64,000 nt of DNA from NCBI RefSeq assembly GCF_013184805.1, contig NZ_JAATNG010000001.1:1-64000 (forward strand). The letters are read 5' to 3'. Positions 23,549 through 31,003 of the stretch are shown here, one piece after another. The notes beneath the pieces were generated by a model. That model saw only the letters and a list, made by a program, of their open reading frames with translations. It was not told where the DNA came from and did no database searches. The stretch's first letter is position 1. Each line of letters opens with the position of its first letter. Source of the stretch: Pseudoruegeria sp. HB172150 (GTDB lineage Bacteria; Pseudomonadota; Alphaproteobacteria; Rhodobacterales; Rhodobacteraceae). Position numbers and translations under genes: made by a program.

Positions 23549-23599
23549 GTAAAGGTTTGGTGACGCTTTTGTCGCGGTTTTGTTTCGGTTTCATGACAT
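23549..23599 (-). promoter_or_regulatory. Tandem Pho-box array upstream of phnC
   Basis: Read toward phnC, seven-base units atgtcat, ccgaaac, ccgcgac, gcgtcac and cctttac recur every 11 bases, separated by four-base A-rich spacers (gaaa, aaaa, aaaa, caaa). This is the architecture of PhoB binding sites (CTGTCAT, A/T-rich 4, CTGTCAC). The first and fourth units are the best matches. The array ends about 50 bases before the phnC start, a normal place for an activator. Confidence 0.7.
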
Positions 23600-23775
23600 C
23601 CCAAACGGGCGGCGGCAGGATGCCGGAATGAGCGCTTCCGCGCGCTGTTATTGTCCCTTGTGGTGGTGCGATGCGGTGTCCCGGCCCTGCGATTGTGGCG
23701 GGTCCGGGAGCCTCCGGCGGGGATATTTTTGACCAGAAGAAGCAGGCGGATCGCCCCTGCTTCCGGCGATGTCGG
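23600..23775. other. Intergenic region between the Pho box and the Tm-1-like gene
   Basis: No gene is seen. The stretch contains gggagcctccggcggggatattt, with a small ggag/ctcc palindrome, which resembles an extragenic motif recurrent in Rhodobacteraceae genomes. It may belong to the 3-prime untranslated region of the Tm-1-like operon, which reads away from phnC in the leftward direction. Confidence 0.35.
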
Positions 23776-25014
23776 TCAGTCCGGGCGCGGCAAGAGGCCC
23801 TGCGCCTGCCAGCGGTCGAAGATGCGCAAAACGGCGTCGGAGAAGGCGGCGTCGTTTATATGGGCGTCCACTTCCTGAAGCTCGACATTGGAGGGGCAGG
23901 CGGCGCGCATCTCGTCAAGGAAGGCGGCGAGGCCTTCGGCGTCGTGCAGGTCGGCGCCGGGACGGTCCCATTCGCCGCAGCCGCCCGTGGGCAGGAGAAG
24001 AACTGTGGGGCCCTGCGCTTGTGCCAGCCGGTCGGCATGGGCGCGGGCGACGGCGCGGCGGCGGGTTTCGTCGAGGACGACGGACGTCAGAAGGCGGTTA
24101 TGGGCGTGGCTGGGGAGGTCCTTCAGGGCATCGGGGATCGGCTGCCAGCCGACGAGGTCCACGAGGTCGTAGCAGCCGGGCGCGACGATCTGCGGGATGC
24201 CGCGCTTGCCCGCGGCGGTGAGGCGGCTGTCGCCCGCCGAGATCGCCGAGCCGTGGATGTGGTTTCCGACTTCCTGCGTGGCAAAGTCCATGACGCAGGC
24301 GAAAGCGCCCTGGGCGGCGAGATTCTCGAACGCGCGGCCGCCCATGCCGGTGGCGTGAAACACGGCGACCTCGTAGCCGCGGTCTTCCAGCGCCGGTTTC
24401 AGGGGGACCATGTAGCGCAGGACGGATTTGCCGAAGCTGGTCATGGCGATCAGCGGTTTCGAGCGGTCGGGGCGCTGGACGGCGCGGGCTGCGCCGAGGA
24501 CGGCGCCCGCCGCCTGCGAGAGCGAGGCGCGGCAGACGGAGTTAAGGCCGTAAAGGCCGCCGGCCCAGAGGATCATCTGGATGTCGGCGGGCAGGCGTTC
24601 CGGCGGGATCAGGGGAGAGAAGGCGACGGTGGAGACGATGTATTTCGGGGTGCCCAGCGGCAGGGCTGCTGCGACGTCGAGGGCGAGGTCGGTGCCCATG
24701 GTGCCGCCGAGGATGAGGGCGCCGTCGAACTGGCCTTGTGCGTGCAGGCGTGCGGCGAGGAGGGCGGCGCCCCTGGCCATGATCTGCATGGCCTGGTTTT
24801 CGTCCTGGGCCGCGATGGCCTCGGCGATTGTGTGGCCGGCTTCGCGCGCGACGTCGTGTTTCGAGTGGTCGGTGGGCTGCGCCGGGTCGCCGAGAACGGA
24901 GACGTCCATGGTGACGGTGTTGCCACCCTGCTGGCGGATCACGTCGGCGAGGAAGGCGAGCTCGTCCTGCTTGGTGTCGTAGGTGCCGACGATGAGGATG
25001 GTGCGGTCGGGCAT
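23776..25014 (-). CDS. Tm-1-like ATP-binding domain protein (UPF0261)
   Basis: The 412-residue protein belongs to the UPF0261/Tm-1-like family. It opens with ILIVGTYDTKQDEL, has a glycine-rich GALILGGTMGTDLA near residue 105, and a second half with MTSFGKSVLRYM and FHATGMGGRAFE. The plant relative Tm-1 inhibits a viral replicase and binds ATP; bacterial members are of unknown function and often sit beside a TIM-barrel partner. Here it is the last gene of a TctCBA operon, two bases after tctA, so it probably acts on the imported substrate. No TIM-barrel partner is encoded nearby. Confidence 0.9.
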   Translation of the reverse strand: MPDRTILIVGTYDTKQDELAFLADVIRQQGGNTVTMDVSVLGDPAQPTDHSKHDVAREAGHTIAEAIAAQDENQAMQIMARGAALLAARLHAQGQFDGALILGGTMGTDLALDVAAALPLGTPKYIVSTVAFSPLIPPERLPADIQMILWAGGLYGLNSVCRASLSQAAGAVLGAARAVQRPDRSKPLIAMTSFGKSVLRYMVPLKPALEDRGYEVAVFHATGMGGRAFENLAAQGAFACVMDFATQEVGNHIHGSAISAGDSRLTAAGKRGIPQIVAPGCYDLVDLVGWQPIPDALKDLPSHAHNRLLTSVVLDETRRRAVARAHADRLAQAQGPTVLLLPTGGCGEWDRPGADLHDAEGLAAFLDEMRAACPSNVELQEVDAHINDAAFSDAVLRIFDRWQAQGLLPRPD

Positions 25015-25016
25015 GG

Positions 25017-26540
25017 TCACCTTGTCTGGCTGTCGTGCAGGTCGTGGTCGTGCTGCGTCTCGGGGACGCGGCTGCGGTGTTCGCGGATCACGCCCCAGAC
25101 GTGGAGGACGATGAGCACGAGGATGGCGAGCGCGAGGAGGGCGGCGATGGGGCGGTCGACGAAGTCGAGCGGGGTTTTGACGCGGGCCATGGCGGAACGG
25201 AGTTTGACCTCCATGATGCCGCCGAGGACCATGCCGAGGACGATGGGGACGATGGGCAGGTTCTGGCGCTTGAGGATCAGGCCGAGGATGCCGAAACCCG
25301 CCGAGATGGCGCAGTCGGTGATGGAGTTGCGCAGGGAATAGACGCCGACGAAGCCGAGGGTGAGGATCGTCATGCCGAGGAAGCGGGTGGGGATGCGGAT
25401 GATCTGCAGCAGCCAGTTGGAGGCGAAGAGCATGAAGACCACGACGATGACGTTGAGGGCGATCATCGCGATGTAGAGGGCGTAGACGAAATCGAGCTGG
25501 TTCTGGAACAGGTTCGGGCCGGGGATGACGTTGTGGACGTAGAAGACCGAGAGCATCATCGCGGTCAGCGCCTCGCCTGGAATGCCGAGGGCGAGGAGCG
25601 GGATCATCGCGGCGGCGGGGACGGCGTTGTTGGCGGATTCGGAGGCGACGAGGCCCTCGGGGGAGCCGTGGCCGAATTCCTCGGGTGCTTTCGAGGTCTT
25701 CTGGGCGTAGGTGTAGCTGAGGAACTGGGCGGTGAATTCGCCGACGCCGGGGATCATGCCCATCAGGACGCCGAAGCTGGAGCCTGCGGCGGCGATGCGC
25801 TTGAACTGCAGGACCTCGCCCATGGCGCGGAGCATGTTGCCCTTCACGCGCTGGGTGGTGGGGGCAGATTCCGGGTCGGTCAGCAGGACGAAGGCCTGTG
25901 ACAGCGCGAAGAGGCCGAGGACGACGACGATCAGGTTGATGCCGGAGGCGAGCCAATCCTGGCCGAAGGTGTAGCGCTGGGTGTATTTGACCGGCTCCAG
26001 CCCGATGGTGTTCAGGAAGATGCCGAAGGCGGCGAGCATGCCGGCGGCGAAGGTCTGGCCGCGATGGGCGAGGACGACGAGGACGATGCCGAGGAGCGCG
26101 GCGAGGAAGATCTCGCGGCTGCCGAACATGGGGGCGATTTTCGCCAGCAGCGGGGCGAAGAGGATCAGGGCGACGATGGAGAGGATGCCGCCGAAGAAGC
26201 TGGCGCCGTAGGCGAGGCCGAGGGCGCGAAGGGCCTGGCCCTTCTTCGTCATCGGGTGGCCGTCATAGGTGGTGAGCGCGTTGACGGCGGTGCCGGGGGT
26301 GTTGATCAGGATCGCGGGGAGGGCGCCGCCGAACATTGAGGAGCCGTAGATGCCGAGCAGCATCGTCAGGCCGACGAGCGGGTCGAGCGAGAAGGTGGCG
26401 GGCAGCAGGATCGCGATGGCGACGGCGGGGCCGACGCCGGGAATGGCGCCGATGATCACGCCGCCGACGGAGCCGATCAGCAGGGCGAGCGCCACGTCGA
26501 AGCGGGCGAGAAGGTCGAGACCGGAGAGGAAGGCGTCCAT
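25017..26540 (-). CDS. TctA-family large permease of a tripartite tricarboxylate transporter
   Basis: The 507-residue inner-membrane protein has about 11-12 hydrophobic helices and the twin TctA motifs GAIPGVGPAVAIAILLP near residue 32 and GMIPGVGEFTAQFLSY near residue 263, plus PGTAVNALTTYDGHPMTKKG. It carries the transport function with TctB and TctC. The polar histidine/aspartate-rich C terminus is cytoplasmic. It lies between tctB and the Tm-1-like gene. The substrate is probably a carboxylate but is not defined. Confidence 0.94.
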   Translation of the reverse strand: MDAFLSGLDLLARFDVALALLIGSVGGVIIGAIPGVGPAVAIAILLPATFSLDPLVGLTMLLGIYGSSMFGGALPAILINTPGTAVNALTTYDGHPMTKKGQALRALGLAYGASFFGGILSIVALILFAPLLAKIAPMFGSREIFLAALLGIVLVVLAHRGQTFAAGMLAAFGIFLNTIGLEPVKYTQRYTFGQDWLASGINLIVVVLGLFALSQAFVLLTDPESAPTTQRVKGNMLRAMGEVLQFKRIAAAGSSFGVLMGMIPGVGEFTAQFLSYTYAQKTSKAPEEFGHGSPEGLVASESANNAVPAAAMIPLLALGIPGEALTAMMLSVFYVHNVIPGPNLFQNQLDFVYALYIAMIALNVIVVVFMLFASNWLLQIIRIPTRFLGMTILTLGFVGVYSLRNSITDCAISAGFGILGLILKRQNLPIVPIVLGMVLGGIMEVKLRSAMARVKTPLDFVDRPIAALLALAILVLIVLHVWGVIREHRSRVPETQHDHDLHDSQTR

Positions 26541-26549
26541 CCGAGGGGC

Positions 26550-27095
26550 CTAGAGATAGGTCATCATGAAACTGCGGAACGCGCCGGGGGGCAGCGCGTC
26601 GTAGATCGCGCCGGCGGGAATCTTCACCTGCAGGAAGCTCTTGAATAGGACCACCACCGCAACGGCGAAGACGGTGGAGGCGAGGAGCCATTGCGGGCTG
26701 CGATAGCCGAGCCGGAAGGAGAGCGTACCGCAGAACAGGATTGTGGCGAGGAGGTAGCCGATCACCGGGACCAGCAGAACATAGGCCATGAACCATGCGG
26801 CATATTCGAGGGAGCGGAGCCAGTAGAGCACTTCGGCGAGCCGGCCGGGGATGCGTTCGGAGACCACCGCGCCAAGCAGGTGCAGCCCCGCGAAGAACGT
26901 CATCGCAACGAGTGATATGGCGGGCCAGAAGGCGGGTTGGGCGAAAAGCTGCGTGCGCTTTTCCACCCATGTCGTCTGCATGGGCAGGTTGACCAGCAGG
27001 AACAGCGCAAACAGGAAAAAGGCGAGCGCGAAGACCATGTCGCCGGGGCGGCGATAGCGCTTGAACAGATCCTGGAAGGTCTTCAGACGGCTCAT
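26550..27095 (-). CDS. TctB-family small permease
   Basis: This 181-residue protein with four hydrophobic helices has the size and topology of TctB small subunits. The C-terminal helix ends with the family-like FLQVKIPAGAIYDALP. It is nine bases upstream of tctA and downstream of the solute-binding protein gene, the usual TctC-B-A order. TctB families are weakly conserved, so the assignment rests on context and topology. Confidence 0.88.
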   Translation of the reverse strand: MSRLKTFQDLFKRYRRPGDMVFALAFFLFALFLLVNLPMQTTWVEKRTQLFAQPAFWPAISLVAMTFFAGLHLLGAVVSERIPGRLAEVLYWLRSLEYAAWFMAYVLLVPVIGYLLATILFCGTLSFRLGYRSPQWLLASTVFAVAVVVLFKSFLQVKIPAGAIYDALPPGAFRSFMMTYL

Positions 27096-27118
27096 GCGCC
27101 CTCGGGTCCGGAATAAGG

Positions 27119-27143
27119 CGCCCCGGCCGCGCTGGCCGGGGCG
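27119..27143 (-). terminator. Intercistronic hairpin between tctC and tctB
   Basis: A perfect 10-base-pair stem (cgccccggcc with ggccggggcg) and a 5-base loop lies just after the solute-binding protein gene. No U-run follows. It probably lowers read-through into the permease genes or protects the upstream message, as at the phnD/phnE junction. Confidence 0.6.
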
Positions 27144-27153
27144 GTGGCTGGGA

Positions 27154-28092
27154 TCAATTGTCGATCAGTTCCAGCACGGTGCCAAGAGTGGCGGCATCCT
27201 GTTCGATCTGGGCGGCGGAGGCGTCGGCATCCTGCCAGTAGATCAGCGCGCCGGTCTGCGCGGCGAGTTCCTTGGCGGCGTCGGAATTCACGACTTCCTG
27301 CGCCACCGCGGCGATCTTTTCGCGCGCGTCTGCGGGCGTGTCCTTGTGGACGAAGAGCCCGTTCCAGAGCGCGATGTTCAGGTCCGGCGCCAGTTCGCCC
27401 ACGGTCGGTGCATCGGGGGTGAGCGGAATGCGCTCGGCGCCGATGGAGGCCAGCACCTTTACCTGATCGAGGCAGGGAAGGATCAGCTGCAGCGTCGTGT
27501 TGATCACGTCGGCATCGCCGGAGGCCAGCGTGTTGCAGTCGAGCGCGTCGAAGGCGGCGTCGGACGCGTAGTCGAAGCCCATCGTTTCCGCCAGCGCCAG
27601 CGTCACCTGCGTCGGGATCAGGACCGAGCCGAAATGGCCGAGGGCCACGTCGTTGTCGGCGGCGTAGGCGGCCAGTTCCTCCATCGAGGAATAGGGCGCG
27701 TCGCCGGAGGTGGCGATGACGAAGGGATAGGTCAGGAAGATGCCGACGGGATCGAACGGGTTCGGGTTCAGCGCCGGGATACCGACCTCTGGCCCGATCA
27801 GCGGGACGCCAATCACGAAGGAGCCGACGGTGTAACCGTCGGGGTCTGCCGCCGCGACCTCGGCCGCGCCGGGGAAGGGGCCGCCGCCGCCGCCGGGCTT
27901 GTTCACGACAGCTGCAGGAACGCCGTAGGTCTCCTGAAACTGTTCGGCGATCATCCGGGTCAGGACGTCCTCAAGGTCGCCCGGCGGGAACGGGACGACG
28001 AATTCGACGGGCTGTTCGGGATATTCGGCCTGGGCGGCCAGCGGCAGGGCCATGGCGAGCGCCGCAGCGCCCGTGGCGAGGAATTTGCGCAT
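27154..28092 (-). CDS. TctC-family (Bug) periplasmic solute-binding protein
   Basis: The 312-residue protein has a signal peptide (MRKFLATGAAALAM through AAQAE) and the Bug fold, with YPEQPVEFVVPFPPGD at the mature start and VVNKPGGGG near residue 65. It captures a carboxylate for TctAB. The ATG preceded by aggaggtgaca was chosen over a GTG two codons earlier. It is divergent from the iclR gene across an intergenic region with a clear palindrome, so that regulator likely controls it. Confidence 0.94.
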   Translation of the reverse strand: MRKFLATGAAALAMALPLAAQAEYPEQPVEFVVPFPPGDLEDVLTRMIAEQFQETYGVPAAVVNKPGGGGGPFPGAAEVAAADPDGYTVGSFVIGVPLIGPEVGIPALNPNPFDPVGIFLTYPFVIATSGDAPYSSMEELAAYAADNDVALGHFGSVLIPTQVTLALAETMGFDYASDAAFDALDCNTLASGDADVINTTLQLILPCLDQVKVLASIGAERIPLTPDAPTVGELAPDLNIALWNGLFVHKDTPADAREKIAAVAQEVVNSDAAKELAAQTGALIYWQDADASAAQIEQDAATLGTVLELIDN

Positions 28093-28113
28093 TGTCACCT
28101 CCTGTTGGTGAAG

Positions 28114-28132
28114 TGGTTCATTATTCGAACCA
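28114..28132. promoter_or_regulatory. Palindromic operator between tctC and iclR
   Basis: The site tggttc-N7-gaacca is a perfect 6-base inverted repeat located 22 bases from the tctC start, in the divergent tctC/iclR region. IclR-family regulators bind palindromes of this size, so it is the best candidate operator for the adjacent regulator. Confidence 0.5.
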
Positions 28133-28226
28133 TCGGTATCAAATATTCTTGCCCGGGCTTCGGTTTTCTGTCAACGTTTCTGTGAGGCCGCGGCTGCGGA
28201 ATTGCCGGGCAGTTTGGAAACGCACG

Positions 28227-29027
28227 ATGGGAACGATCAGCAAAGCACTGGAACTGCTGAACTATTTCTCCCGCACCCGGCCCGCGATCGGGCTGGGGGA
28301 ATTCGTGCGGCTGTCGGGGCGCGACAAGGCGACGGTTCACCGGCACCTGGTGGAACTGCATGAAAACGGGTTCTTGGAGCAGAATCCGGAGTCGCGTGCC
28401 TATCGTCTTGGGCCGGCGATTCTGCGGCTGTCGGGGGTGCGGGAGGCGACCTATCCGGTGCGTTCCGTGCTGCGACCGGTGGTGACCCGGATGGCGGAGG
28501 CGGTGGGCGAACTGGTCCATGCCTCGGTGCTGCAGGGAGAGCTGCTGTCGCCCGCCTTTCATTCCGATCCGCTTGGGCACGGGACGCAGGTGCATTTCGA
28601 CGAGGGCGAGATGCTGCCGCTGCATGCGACGTCTTCGGGGCTGGCCGTGCTGGCCTTTGCACCGGACGGTTTTCGGGAGGCGGTGCTGCGCGCGCCCTTG
28701 CCGGCAATCACGGCGCAGACGGTGACCGATGCCGGGGCGCTGCGCGGCCTGCTTGACGAGGTGCGTCACACGGGGATTGCGCGGCTGGACCGGGCGTTCG
28801 ACCAGGAGGTCGCGTCGCAGGGAGCGCCGGTCTTTGGCCCCGCGGGCGAGGTCGTCGGCGCGATTTCCATCGCCATTCCGGCGGTGCGGTCGACCACCGA
28901 GAAGATGGACGCGGCGCTGCCGGCGCTGCGGCAGGGGATCGTCGAGGCGACGCGCGCGCTGGGCGGCAACCTTCCGAAAGAACATGCGGGCAAGTGGGAG
29001 GTTTCCCAGCCCGAGACCGTAGACTGA
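28227..29027 (+). CDS. IclR-family transcriptional regulator
   Basis: The 266-residue protein has an N-terminal winged helix (residues about 5-60, with LGEFVRLSGRDKATVHRHLVELHENGFLEQ) and a C-terminal effector domain. The ATG at Met-Gly-Thr-Ile-Ser was chosen because the family domain starts there; the frame upstream runs through the intergenic operator. It is divergent from tctCBA and followed after 18 bases by an aminotransferase gene, so it probably regulates both. Confidence 0.9.
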   Translation: MGTISKALELLNYFSRTRPAIGLGEFVRLSGRDKATVHRHLVELHENGFLEQNPESRAYRLGPAILRLSGVREATYPVRSVLRPVVTRMAEAVGELVHASVLQGELLSPAFHSDPLGHGTQVHFDEGEMLPLHATSSGLAVLAFAPDGFREAVLRAPLPAITAQTVTDAGALRGLLDEVRHTGIARLDRAFDQEVASQGAPVFGPAGEVVGAISIAIPAVRSTTEKMDAALPALRQGIVEATRALGGNLPKEHAGKWEVSQPETVD

Positions 29028-29045
29028 TCATCCGCGAGGCACGCC

Positions 29046-30398
29046 ATGAAGGACATGAACTTTCTGAAGGAAAACAACGCCCGCCACCTGTGGTACCCGA
29101 TGGCGCATCCGGCGGACAGCCTTGCGAACCCGCCGGATATCATCGTCGGCGGCGAGGGGGTTCATATCACCGACGTGGACGGCAAGCGGACGGTGGATGC
29201 CGTGGGCGGGCTGTGGAACGTGAACCTCGGCTATTCCTGCGAGCCGGTGAAGGCGGCGATCCGCGAACAGCTTGACCGGCTGCCGTATTACTCGATCTTC
29301 CGGGGGACGACGAACGACGCGGTGATCGAACTGTCGTGGATGCTGCGGGAGTTCTTTGCGGAGGAGGGGATGGGACGGGCGTTCTTTACCTCGGGCGGCG
29401 GGGATTCGGTGGAGATCGCGCTGCGGCTGGCGCGGCAGTACCACAAGGTGCGCGGCGAGGCGGGGCGGGTGAAGTACCTGTCGCTGAAGAAGGGGTATCA
29501 CGGGACGCATACGCTGGCGGCGTCGGTGAACGGGAATTCGAATTTCCGGACGCAGTACGAGCCGCTGATGCCGGGGTGTTTCCATATTCCGGCGCCGTAT
29601 GTGTATCGCAATCCGTTCGGGGAGAGCGACCCGGAGAAGCTCGCGCAGCTGTGCCTGGCGGCTCTGGAGGACGAGATAAAGTTCCAGGGGGCGGAGACGA
29701 TTGCCGCCTTCATCATGGAGCCGATTTTGGGCGCGGGGGGCGTGATCCCGCCGCATGAGAGCTTCATGCCGGGGGTGCGGGAGATCTGCTCGCGCTATGG
29801 CATCCTGCTGGTGGCGGACGAGGTGATCTGCGGTTTCGGGCGGACCGGAGACTGGTCAGGCTCCCGCCACTGGGGCGTGAAACCGGACATGATGTGCACC
29901 GCGAAGGCGATTACGAACGGGTATTTCCCGTTCGGCGCGGTGATGGTGTCGGAGGACCTGGCGCCGGTGTTCGAGGAGGATACGACGGGGCGCGGGGCGA
30001 TTGCGTCGGGGTACACCTATTCGGGACATCCGGTTGGGGCGGCGGCGGCGATCGCGTGCCTGAAGGAGACCCAGCGGCTGCAGGTGAAGGACAATGCGGC
30101 GGCGCGGGGGGCGGAGCTGTTCGCGGGGCTGCAGGCGCTGGCGGAGAAGTACGATGTGATCGGGGATGTGCGGGGCGGGCACGGGCTGATGTGCGCGCTG
30201 GAGCTGGTGTCGGACCGGGGGACGAAGACGCCCATCGGGAAGGACGCGATCGGGAAGGTGCATCGCGGCGCCTACGAGGCGGGGGCGATGATCCGGGTGT
30301 CGGGGCCGAACATCATCCTGTCGCCGCCGCTGGTGCTGACGTCCGGGGACGTGCAGACGATCCTGTCGGCGCTGGATGCGGGGTTCGCGGTGGTGTGA
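29046..30398 (+). CDS. Class III pyridoxal-phosphate aminotransferase
   Basis: The 450-residue cytoplasmic enzyme belongs to the omega-aminotransferase group. The PLP lysine is Lys287 in CTAKAITNGYFPFGAV, with the PLP-ring aspartate Asp258 in LLVADEVICGFGRTG and FFTSGGGDSVEIALRLAR near residue 113. Members use pyruvate with amines such as taurine, beta-alanine or putrescine. The amino donor cannot be read from the sequence. It is in an operon with the IclR regulator and opposite the Tct operon, so it may act on the substrate imported by TctABC. Confidence 0.9.
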   Translation: MKDMNFLKENNARHLWYPMAHPADSLANPPDIIVGGEGVHITDVDGKRTVDAVGGLWNVNLGYSCEPVKAAIREQLDRLPYYSIFRGTTNDAVIELSWMLREFFAEEGMGRAFFTSGGGDSVEIALRLARQYHKVRGEAGRVKYLSLKKGYHGTHTLAASVNGNSNFRTQYEPLMPGCFHIPAPYVYRNPFGESDPEKLAQLCLAALEDEIKFQGAETIAAFIMEPILGAGGVIPPHESFMPGVREICSRYGILLVADEVICGFGRTGDWSGSRHWGVKPDMMCTAKAITNGYFPFGAVMVSEDLAPVFEEDTTGRGAIASGYTYSGHPVGAAAAIACLKETQRLQVKDNAAARGAELFAGLQALAEKYDVIGDVRGGHGLMCALELVSDRGTKTPIGKDAIGKVHRGAYEAGAMIRVSGPNIILSPPLVLTSGDVQTILSALDAGFAVV

Positions 30399-30406
30399 CG
30401 GGGACG

Positions 30407-30432
30407 GCCTGGGCGGGGTGCCCGGGCGTTTT
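30407..30432 (+). terminator. Rho-independent terminator after the aminotransferase gene
   Basis: The hairpin gcctgggc-ggggt-gcccgggc (8 pairs with one G-T wobble) is followed by gtttt and lies nine bases after the stop codon. It separates the aminotransferase from the convergent small gene. Confidence 0.65.
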
Positions 30433-30435
30433 GGG

Positions 30436-30630
30436 TCAGACCGGCAGGGCCTGTAGATAAGCCGCGCCGCGGTAGATCATGAGCTGCGGGCGTACCGGGG
30501 TGGAGGGCGCATCGGTGATGCCATGCCGGTGGGGGACGCCGCGATAGATCATCGGGTGGCTGTGGAGTGGCGCGGCGAAAGGTTCGATGTCGCTGCGCCG
30601 GTAGCGGGTGCCGCGGTAGATCATGGTCAT
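30436..30630 (-). CDS. Small DUF4278-like protein with three MIYRG repeats
   Basis: The 64-residue basic protein contains the motif Met-Ile-Tyr-Arg-Gly three times at an exact 24-residue spacing (residues 3, 27 and 51). A YRG core at the N terminus and again later is typical of DUF4278 proteins, which usually have one or two copies. An aggaga ribosome site lies nine bases before the ATG. It is cytoplasmic, has no membrane segment, and its function is unknown. A longer frame upstream runs through structured non-coding DNA and is unlikely. It is convergent with the aminotransferase gene. Confidence 0.7.
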   Translation of the reverse strand: MTMIYRGTRYRRSDIEPFAAPLHSHPMIYRGVPHRHGITDAPSTPVRPQLMIYRGAAYLQALPV

Positions 30631-30652
30631 CACTTCAAATCTCCTAAAATAT

Positions 30653-30720
30653 GGCCCTGCGCCGACGCGGGTGGGTGTGGAAACATACCCGCAGGAAGAA
30701 TCGTGCGGCGGCGCAGGGCC
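30653..30720 (-). promoter_or_regulatory. Large nested inverted repeat in the leader of the small DUF4278-like gene
   Basis: A perfect 12-base inverted repeat (ggccctgcgccg with cggcgcagggcc) spans 68 bases and encloses a smaller one (gcgggt with acccgc). It begins just upstream of the ribosome site of the small protein gene, so it could fold as a 5-prime leader structure controlling translation. The rest of the 30721-31003 gap up to cydD holds no gene and no operator that I can defend. Confidence 0.5.
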
Positions 30721-31003
30721 GGGGGCTAAAATTGGGTTGGTCCGGCGAATACGGGGTGCCGGGATCTTCATTTCGAATGTGCCCGTCCTAGCGCCGAACT
30801 GTCCGGGAGACCTGAAGAAGCGCTGAAACTTTCCTGAATTTTCCTGCACAAGGGCACCGCCTGCGGTTGAATGACGCAATTGCGGCTGAGTGCCGCGCCA
30901 GGGCGGATTGGGGATGCATTCGGCGGGATCGCCTCTACATCCTTTCGCGCGAGCGGGTTTATCGTGACTCGCATATGCTGTTTTCCCAGGGTGCCATCCG
31001 GCC

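Noticed and set aside
23776-25956. 726-codon frame extending the Tm-1-like gene upstream
   Set aside because: The first 314 codons read tctA in a wrong frame; the real gene starts at the ATG two bases after the tctA stop.
30831-31003. Possible FNR box or PhoB site before cydD
   Set aside because: The ttgaatgacgcaa stretch has the wrong spacing, and other repeats there are too short to support a call.
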